This document shows positions 34,237 through 39,918 of a DNA stretch of 39,918 nucleotides, in pieces. Numbering within the stretch: position 1 is the stretch's first letter; every line of letters begins with the position of its first letter. This DNA comes from a beta proteobacterium AAP51. Lineage in GTDB: Bacteria > Pseudomonadota > Gammaproteobacteria > Burkholderiales > Burkholderiaceae_C. The notes below the pieces were generated by a model. That model had not been told where the DNA came from. It did no database searches and saw only the letters and a program-made list of their open reading frames with translations. Location: contig LJHT01000086.1 of the NCBI GenBank assembly GCA_001295905.1, positions 1-39,918 on the forward strand. The letters run 5' to 3'. The position numbers and the translations under genes were made by a program.

Positions 34237-35441
34237 AGCGCATCATGCGCACACTGCTGTTCTCAACGCTGTACCCCAGCAGCGCGCGCCCGACACACGG
34301 CATCTTCGTCGAGACGCGTCTGCGAGAGTTGCTGCGCCAGCCGAACGTTGAGACCCGCGTCGTTGCTCCAGTGCCCTGGTTCTGGTCGACCGACCCCAAG
34401 CATGGCGAGTACGCTGCAATGGCACGTACGCCCGCCCGCGAGGCTTGGAACGGCATTGATGTGCAGCACCCCAGGTACATCGTCATCCCCAAGGTGGGCA
34501 TGACCGCCGCACCGCTGTTGTTGGCACTGGGGGCGAGAGCCGCTGTGCAGCGCGTGCTGGACGAAGGTTTCGATTTCGACCTCATCGACGCCCACTACTA
34601 CTATCCCGATGGCGTTGCTGCTGCGCTGCTTTCCAGATGGTTCGGTAAGCCCTTTGTGGTGACCGCACGCGGTACTGACCTCAATCTCATTCCAGCCTAT
34701 GCGGCGCCGGCCGCGATGATTCGCTGGGCTGCGCGCAGGGCTTCCGCGTCGATTGGTGTCTGCGCCGCGTTGCTGGAGCCCCTGCGTGAGTGGCAGATCG
34801 AAGAAGAGCGATTGACGGTGCTGCGCAACGGCGTCGACTTGCAGCGCTTCTTTCCGCAAGAGCCATCGGCAGCACGGAGCGAACTCGGTGTCAGCGGCGA
34901 ACCAGTTCTCATCTCGGTGGGGCATCTCATCGAGCGCAAGGGTCATCACCTGGTGATCGAGGCCCTTGCCGACTTGCGGTCCACTCACCCGCGTGCAAGC
35001 CTGCTCATCGTCGGAGAGGGGCCGGAGCGTGCATCGCTGGTTGCGCATGCGCAGCGACTGGGTGTGTCCGAACAGGTCCGACTTGTTGGGGCCGTACCCA
35101 ACGCCACCCTGGCTGGGTGGTACAGCGCTGCAGATGTGCTGGTCCTGGCTTCCAGCCGCGAAGGGTGGGCGAACGTTCTGCTTGAATCCATGGCTTGCGG
35201 CACACCGGTCGTGGCCACCGACATCTGGGGTACGCCCGAAGTGGTTCAGCCAGAAAGCGGCGGGGTGCTGGTGGCGCACCGCAGTGGCAAGGCCTTGGCG
35301 CAGGGGTTGCGCTTACTGCTTGCGGCCCAGGTAGACAGGCTCAAGGTGCGCCGGTACGCTGAAGGTTTCGGCTGGCAGCAGACCTCCGTGGGACAGTGCG
35401 AGCTGTTCGCCAAAGTCAAGGAACGACACAAGCATGCGTGA
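34233..35441 (+). CDS. GT4 family glycosyltransferase
   Basis: A 402-aa GT-B enzyme with N-terminal LLFSTLYPSSARPTHGIFVE, a middle DLIDAHYYYPDGVAAALL and VTARGTDLNLIP, and donor-site ISVGHLIERKGHHLVIEAL, EGPERASL and SSREGWANVLLESMACGTPVVAT. This pattern fits the GT4 group of sugar transferases acting on lipid-linked intermediates. The start is GTG at 34233, overlapping the upstream stop as GTGA. It overlaps the ligase gene by eight bases. GC looks lower here than in the central eps block. Confidence 0.88.
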   Translation: MKRIMRTLLFSTLYPSSARPTHGIFVETRLRELLRQPNVETRVVAPVPWFWSTDPKHGEYAAMARTPAREAWNGIDVQHPRYIVIPKVGMTAAPLLLALGARAAVQRVLDEGFDFDLIDAHYYYPDGVAAALLSRWFGKPFVVTARGTDLNLIPAYAAPAAMIRWAARRASASIGVCAALLEPLREWQIEEERLTVLRNGVDLQRFFPQEPSAARSELGVSGEPVLISVGHLIERKGHHLVIEALADLRSTHPRASLLIVGEGPERASLVAHAQRLGVSEQVRLVGAVPNATLAGWYSAADVLVLASSREGWANVLLESMACGTPVVATDIWGTPEVVQPESGGVLVAHRSGKALAQGLRLLLAAQVDRLKVRRYAEGFGWQQTSVGQCELFAKVKERHKHA

Positions 35442-36780
35442 CTTGATCATCCTCGCGCTGCTGGTCGTCTTCGGCCTATGGGCTCTCAAATCGCCCTGGA
35501 TAGGAATCATGGGCTGGACCCTGGTCAGCTTGATGAGTCCTCACGCCGAGTTTGGTTACGCCGCTGCCTACTGGCCCGTCGCTACAGGCTTTGCCGCTTC
35601 CACGATGCTCGGTCTGCTTTTCACTCGTGAGCGGCAGAACCCTCTGGTGGGCGCAGGTCCCAAATGGCTCCTCGCTTTCACGGTATGGATCTGCATCACA
35701 TTGCCGTTCTCGATGCTCTACGAAGAGAGCTTTGGCTTGTGGGAGCGTTCCATGAAGATCTACCTGATGATCTTCGTGACGCTCGCGTTGCTGACCACCA
35801 AGCATCGGCTTCAAGTCTTTATCTGGGTGAACGTCGCTGCCGTTGGTTACTTCGGCGTGAAGGGCGGCATTTTCACCATCGCAACTGGGGGCAGCTATCG
35901 AGTCTGGGGTCCCGGGGGTTTCATCGGAGGCAACAACGAACTGGCCCTAGCGGTGCTCACGGTCACACCGCTGATCCGCTACTTGCAGATGCAACTCACC
36001 CAGCGTTGGGCAATCAACGCATGCACTGGCGCAATGCTGCTGTGCGTGGCCACTGCGCTAGGTACCCAGAGCCGCGGTGCGCTGGTGGGCCTGATCTGCA
36101 TGGGGGCCTTCTTCTGGGTCAAGGGCAATCGCAAGTTGCTGTCTGGCGCCGTGATCCTGGCCATCGGTCTGATTGCTTTGCCGATGATGCCGGAGACCTG
36201 GTGGGATCGCATGGAGACCATCAAGACCTATGAAGAGGATGACTCCGCCCTGGGCCGGCTCAACGCCTGGGGCATGGCTTGGAATGTGGCGACAGACCGC
36301 ATCTTTGGCGGCGGATTCATGATCTGGACGAGCGCGATCTTTGCGATCTACGGGCCTGAGCCTGACCGTTTCCACGCGGCCCACAGCATCTACTTTCAAG
36401 TGATGGGCGAACATGGCTTCATTGGCCTGGGCCTGTGGATGGCCATAGGCGCTTCAACCTGGCTGGCGGCGCGGGACCTTATCAAGATGGGCCGGGCCCA
36501 CCCTGAGCACAAGTGGGCAGCCGACCTCGGGCCGATGATTCAGGTCAGCATGATCTCGTACGCATCGGCGGGTGCGTTCCTCAGTCTCTCGTACTACGAC
36601 CTGCCCTACAACGTGATGATCATGGCTACCGTGGCGCAGCGCTTGGTACGCGCAGCCATCCGCGAGGCTGAAGAAGCAAAGGCTCGCCCGCAAGGCGCCG
36701 TCTATGCCCCCAGGCCAGTGCAGACGAATGTGCCCCAGGGTGCAGCGCGGCAACAGCCTCCACCCGGCCGCCATGTTTAA
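35434..36780 (+). CDS. Putative O-glycosylation ligase, exosortase A system-associated (Wzy/WaaL-like)
   Basis: A 448-aa polytopic inner-membrane protein with about ten to twelve helices and a periplasmic loop holding ETIKTYEEDDSALGRLNAWGMAW and HAAHSIYFQVMGEHGFIGL, the two signature regions of the O-antigen ligase superfamily, including the SALGR and H-x(3)-Y/F elements. GGNNELALA is typical of the TIGR03097 group found only with exosortase A. It should transfer or polymerise glycan from undecaprenyl diphosphate, perhaps onto PEP-CTERM proteins. ATG 35434 overlaps the preceding gene by eight bases. The Pro/Gln-rich C-terminal tail is probably cytoplasmic. Confidence 0.9.
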   Translation: MRDLIILALLVVFGLWALKSPWIGIMGWTLVSLMSPHAEFGYAAAYWPVATGFAASTMLGLLFTRERQNPLVGAGPKWLLAFTVWICITLPFSMLYEESFGLWERSMKIYLMIFVTLALLTTKHRLQVFIWVNVAAVGYFGVKGGIFTIATGGSYRVWGPGGFIGGNNELALAVLTVTPLIRYLQMQLTQRWAINACTGAMLLCVATALGTQSRGALVGLICMGAFFWVKGNRKLLSGAVILAIGLIALPMMPETWWDRMETIKTYEEDDSALGRLNAWGMAWNVATDRIFGGGFMIWTSAIFAIYGPEPDRFHAAHSIYFQVMGEHGFIGLGLWMAIGASTWLAARDLIKMGRAHPEHKWAADLGPMIQVSMISYASAGAFLSLSYYDLPYNVMIMATVAQRLVRAAIREAEEAKARPQGAVYAPRPVQTNVPQGAARQQPPPGRHV

Positions 36781-37735
36781 CCCCCTGCTGCGCGCCGCCC
36801 TGTCGACCCTGGCCCCCGCCGGCCCGGGCGGCAAGCTCTCCATCGCCATCTTCCACCGCGTACACGCCCAGCCCGACCCGCTGTTCCCCGACGAACCCGA
36901 CCGACAGCGTTTCGATGAAGTCTGCCGCTGGCTGAAAACCTGGTTCCAGGTGCTGCCGCTGGATGAGGCAGTGCGCGCCCTGCGTGCGGGGCGGCTGCCC
37001 GCGCGCGCGCTGTGCATCACGTTCGATGACGGCTACGCCGACAACCACGACCACGCCATGCCCGTGCTGCAGGCGCACGGCCTTTCAGGCACCTTCTTCA
37101 TTGCCACCGGCTTCATCAACGGCGGCCGCATGTGGAACGACACTGTGGTGGAAACCATGCGCCGTTGCTCTCAAGACCAGTTGAATGTGGATGGCCTGGG
37201 CCTGGAAGGCCTGCAGATGCTGGAGCTGAACACGCTGGAACAGCGCCGCCAGGCGTTGCACCGCGTGCTGAACGCGGCCAAGTACCTGCCCCCGGCCCGC
37301 CGCAGCGAAGTGGTGGGCGCCCTGGCCCAGCGTGCCGACGTGAACCTGCCGAACGACCTGATGATGACCACGGCGCAGGTGCAAGCCATGGCCGCGGGCG
37401 GCATGGTGCTGGGCGCGCACACCGTGAACCACCCTATCCTGGCCGGGCTGGACGAGGCGACCGCACGCGACGAATTGGTCACCAGCCGTTCCCAGCTGCA
37501 GCAATGGCTGCAGCGCGACGTGACCTTGTTTGCCTACCCGAACGGCAAGCCCGGGCAAGACTACCTGCCGCGCGATGTGGCGCTGGCCCAGAGCCTGGGC
37601 TTCGAAGCCGCCGTGAGCACCTGCCCCGGCGCCAACGGCCAGGGCGCGCCGATGTACGAGCTGCGCCGCTTCACGCCCTGGGACCGCCAGCGCTGGCGCT
37701 ATGGCACACGGCTGGCGCTGAACCTGCGCCACTGA
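36773..37735 (+). CDS. Polysaccharide deacetylase family protein (second copy)
   Basis: A 320-aa carbohydrate esterase 4/NodB-fold protein. CITFDDGYADN gives catalytic and metal Asp85/Asp86, and GAHTVNH gives His216 and His220. The spacing between motifs is wider than in NodB, with an inserted region (about 113-200) that includes a helical stretch. No signal peptide is seen. It differs from the DUF3473 deacetylase at 19028, so the locus has two distinct deacetylases. ATG 36773 overlaps the ligase stop by eight bases; the open frame upstream is a shadow. The neighbour downstream is convergent with only 15 bases between stops. Confidence 0.88.
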   Translation: MFNPLLRAALSTLAPAGPGGKLSIAIFHRVHAQPDPLFPDEPDRQRFDEVCRWLKTWFQVLPLDEAVRALRAGRLPARALCITFDDGYADNHDHAMPVLQAHGLSGTFFIATGFINGGRMWNDTVVETMRRCSQDQLNVDGLGLEGLQMLELNTLEQRRQALHRVLNAAKYLPPARRSEVVGALAQRADVNLPNDLMMTTAQVQAMAAGGMVLGAHTVNHPILAGLDEATARDELVTSRSQLQQWLQRDVTLFAYPNGKPGQDYLPRDVALAQSLGFEAAVSTCPGANGQGAPMYELRRFTPWDRQRWRYGTRLALNLRH

Positions 37736-37750
37736 AGGCGCTGCCCCGGT

Positions 37751-39427
37751 TCAGCGGCCGAGCCGGTAATCGGGCTGGTGGTGGCGGAACCACTGCTCCA
37801 GCATCATCAGGATCCACACCATCTCGCCGTAGTAGCCCGGGTGCTGGGGCAGCAGCTCTTCCACCAGCTGGTTCGTGAAGGCCTGCTGCACGATGCCGCG
37901 TTCACCCAGGCCATGCACGCTGTCGCGCGCCAGGGCCTTCAGAGCGGCGTCGCGCGTGGCCCACACGCCGAAGGGCAGGCCAAAGCCGTGTTTCTTCTTG
38001 GTGATGATGGCGTCGGGCAGGAAGCCACGCAGCGCTTCCTTGAAGAACCAGCGCAGCTTCAGCCCCTTCAGCTTGAACGAGGTGGGCAGGGTGGCCGAGA
38101 AGTCGACGATGGCCTGGTGCAGGAAGGGGTAGGCCACCTGCACCCCGGCCAGCTGCGTGCCACCGCGCACCTTGGGCAGGTCGTTCTCGGCCAGGGTGTA
38201 GCGCCAGTCGTAGGCCAGCATGCGGTTCACGAAGCTGGCGCCTTCGCTTTCGGCCCACACGGCGCGCTGCTGGGCCTGTGGGTCTTCGGTGTTCACCTGC
38301 GCCAGGAAGGCCGGCGTCAGCACCTCAGCCTGGCCCAGGCGGTGCAGCAGGTTGTAGGTTTGAAGGCGGTCGGGCATGGGCACGCGCGCCTGGCGCACGT
38401 AGCTGGCGCCCTTGCGCAGCAGTGGCAGCTTGTCGATGGCGCCGCTGTCGGTCAGAGGGTTCAGCAGGCCGTTGCGCAGGCCGGCGGGCACGCTGTCGTA
38501 GTGCGAAAACACGCGCTGCTTGGCATAGCGAGTGTTGCCGCCGAAGAGTTCGTCGCCGCCGTCGCCAGCCAGCAGGCGCGTCACGCCGTCTTCATGGGCC
38601 TTCAGCGCGCAGAAGTAGGTGGGCAGGGCCGATGAATTGCCGAAGGGCTGGTCGTGGTGCTGGGCCACTTTGGGTATCAGGCGCACCAGGTCGGCGGGGG
38701 TGATGTAGTGCTCGCGGTGGTCGGTGCCGAAGTGGCGGGCGGCGATGCGCGCGTACTCCATTTCGTCATAGCCCTCGGCCTCGAAGCCGATGGAGTAGGA
38801 CACCGGCTTGCTGCCCGTCACCTCGGCCAGCAGGCCGGCCACGGTGGAACTGTCGGTGCCGCCGCTCAGGAAGCAGGCGGGCGTGCTGCCGTCCAGCTGG
38901 GCCTTCACGGCTTCGCGCAGCAGGGTGCGGAAGCGATCACGCGCGGCTTCGAAGCTGGTGGGGGCTTCCTCGAAGCGGGGCGCCCAGTAGCGCTGCAGGT
39001 GCACGCCGGCAGCATCGCTGTAGGCGCAGTGCCCGGCGGTGAGGCGGCGCACGCCCTTAAAAATGGTGCGCGGCGAGGGGATGGCGTGGAAGTACAGGTA
39101 GTCGTACAGCGCCTGCAGGTCCAACTGCGGGTTGGGGCCTGCCAGGGTGTCGGCGCGTTCGGCAAACAGCAGGCGCCCGCCTTGCTCGGCGTAACACAAG
39201 GTTTGAGCGGCGAAGCGGTCCACGGCCAGCACGGCATGGCCATCGTCGCGCCGCAGGCCCACGGCGAAGTGTCCTTGGGCGCCGGCTACCGCGGCCTCGG
39301 CGTTGGGCGCTTGAGTCAACGCCGCCTTCCAGGCGGCTTCGGCGCCTTCGGCCGCTTCCACAGCTAGCAGGGCGGCATCGGCGAAGCGGGGGCTGCCCAG
39401 GCTGAGCAATTCGGTCACGGTGGTCAT
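37751..39427 (-). CDS. Asparagine synthase-like protein without Cys2 nucleophile
   Basis: A 558-aa protein with an intact synthetase half: PP-loop SGGTDSS (188-194), IGFEAEGYDEMEYA and AGDGGDELFGGNTRY. The N-terminus is MTTVTELL, not MCGI, and the preceding ~170 residues keep only a worn glutaminase fold (HFAVGLRRDDGHAVLAVDRFA, RTIFKGVRRLTAGH). It cannot hydrolyse glutamine in the usual way; it may use ammonia, partner with the amidotransferase at 29692, or join other substrates, as beta-lactam-synthetase-type relatives do. The ATG at 39427 is the only good start and no upstream Cys-containing extension is visible. It is convergent with the second deacetylase gene. Confidence 0.88.
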   Translation of the reverse strand: MTTVTELLSLGSPRFADAALLAVEAAEGAEAAWKAALTQAPNAEAAVAGAQGHFAVGLRRDDGHAVLAVDRFAAQTLCYAEQGGRLLFAERADTLAGPNPQLDLQALYDYLYFHAIPSPRTIFKGVRRLTAGHCAYSDAAGVHLQRYWAPRFEEAPTSFEAARDRFRTLLREAVKAQLDGSTPACFLSGGTDSSTVAGLLAEVTGSKPVSYSIGFEAEGYDEMEYARIAARHFGTDHREHYITPADLVRLIPKVAQHHDQPFGNSSALPTYFCALKAHEDGVTRLLAGDGGDELFGGNTRYAKQRVFSHYDSVPAGLRNGLLNPLTDSGAIDKLPLLRKGASYVRQARVPMPDRLQTYNLLHRLGQAEVLTPAFLAQVNTEDPQAQQRAVWAESEGASFVNRMLAYDWRYTLAENDLPKVRGGTQLAGVQVAYPFLHQAIVDFSATLPTSFKLKGLKLRWFFKEALRGFLPDAIITKKKHGFGLPFGVWATRDAALKALARDSVHGLGERGIVQQAFTNQLVEELLPQHPGYYGEMVWILMMLEQWFRHHQPDYRLGR

Positions 39428-39604
39428 CAGTTCAATCTAGGGAGCAGGCTTGTGATGATTGTCCACCGCGGGTGATGCTTACCCTTTGATGCATTTCACG
39501 GGCGCAGGTGCCTTGAAGCCTGCCGAAGAAGGGGCGTCAGACGTGCGTGCCAGCAGCGCGCTGGCAAGGTTGTGAGGAGTTGTCAGCCCTTGAATCAGGG
39601 TTCA

Positions 39605-39620
39605 GTTCTTCACGAAGAAC
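39605..39620. promoter_or_regulatory. Perfect inverted repeat upstream of the lipoprotein gene
   Basis: GTTCTTCACGAAGAAC is a 7-bp inverted repeat with a 2-base spacer, 75 bases before the lipoprotein ATG and 178 bases upstream of the asparagine-synthase-like gene. Its size and symmetry suit a dimeric regulator's operator; the regulator is unknown. The rest of 39428-39695 shows no gene and no sigma-54 element. Confidence 0.4.
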
Positions 39621-39695
39621 GGCCGTTTTGCGGACGAGAATATGTAACTTGGGCCCGCGCACTTCGTTGGGCAGCCACTTTCAGCAGGAACAACG

Positions 39696-39918
39696 ATGGT
39701 CGACCGTAAGCGCAGGGTTTTTCTCCAGTACACCGCCGCGGTGGCTGGCACGGTGCCCGTGGTGGGGTGCGGGGGTGGGGGTACGCCTGCTGAAGCGCTT
39801 GAGCGTGGGCCGGTTTCGCCTACGCCTCCAGCGCCACCGGCGCCCACGCCCCCTGCGCCACCGGCACCTACCCCGCCGGCGCCTCCGGCGCCGCCTGCGC
39901 CAACGCCGCCCGCCCCTC
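39696..39918 (+). CDS. Partial proline-rich, probably Tat-exported lipoprotein (runs off window)
   Basis: The open frame from ATG 39696 continues to the window edge with no stop (74 complete codons visible). AGGA ends seven bases before the ATG. The N-terminus MVDRKRRVFLQYTAAVAGT has an Arg-Arg pair followed by Val-Phe-Leu, close to a Tat motif, and then VVGC with a following GGGG as lipobox. From about residue 40 it is a Pro/Ala/Thr repeat of PTPPAPPAP type, a linker between a membrane anchor and an unseen domain. The product cannot be named; in this setting an exported glycan-active enzyme or adhesin would fit. Confidence 0.75.
   Translation, partial: MVDRKRRVFLQYTAAVAGTVPVVGCGGGGTPAEALERGPVSPTPPAPPAPTPPAPPAPTPPAPPAPPAPTPPAP

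Overview
The window is about 40 kb of GC-rich DNA with long shadow ORFs on both strands. It encodes an almost complete XrtA (exosortase A)/PEP-CTERM protein-sorting and exopolysaccharide locus. Gene content, gene order and protein style fit a betaproteobacterium, most likely Burkholderiales of the Rubrivivax/Ideonella/Leptothrix/Roseateles type. This placement comes from reading the proteins; no search was run. No rRNA, tRNA, CRISPR array, insertion sequence or phage gene was seen.

Layout, left to right. (A) A leftward block (11459 to 98) holds a PEP-CTERM-type undecaprenyl-phosphate sugar transferase, the sensor kinase PrsK, the sigma-54 activator PrsR, two tandem PrsT-like TPR lipoproteins and an exported trypsin-like serine protease. 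Three of its junctions are the same four bases, TTGA, so each downstream gene starts with TTG inside the upstream stop. (B) A single rightward PEP-CTERM substrate (11946-12740) has a textbook -24/-12 sigma-54 promoter in front and a rho-independent terminator behind. (C) A rightward block (12950-26244) holds the Wza-type export protein, Wzz-type chain-length protein, tyrosine autokinase, outer-membrane barrel, ExeA-like ATPase, polysaccharide deacetylase, FemAB-like protein, glycosyltransferase, exosortase A fused to EpsI, a UDP-HexNAc dehydrogenase and another glycosyltransferase. (D) A leftward three-gene cassette (29385 to 26304), resembling gtrA-gtrB-gtr(type) glucosylation modules, has visibly lower GC. 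(E) A rightward block (29692-37735) holds an asparagine-synthase-like amidotransferase, an AlgD-like GDP-mannose dehydrogenase, two GT4 enzymes, an O-antigen-ligase-like protein and a second deacetylase. (F) A leftward asparagine-synthase-like gene lacks the Cys2 nucleophile. (G) The start of a rightward, proline-rich, probably Tat-exported lipoprotein runs off the right edge.

How it fits together. PrsK and PrsR very likely drive sigma-54 transcription of the PEP-CTERM gene next door. The product is exported, recognised at its PEP tail and processed by XrtA. The eps-type genes make and export an acidic polysaccharide with at least two uronic-acid precursors (HexNAcA and ManA), with deacetylation and possible amidation. 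The ligase-like protein may join glycan to protein or to a lipid carrier. The least expected parts are the PrsT duplication with repeated TTGA coupling, the protease coupled to it, the inverted gtr cassette, and the amidotransferase lacking its nucleophile.
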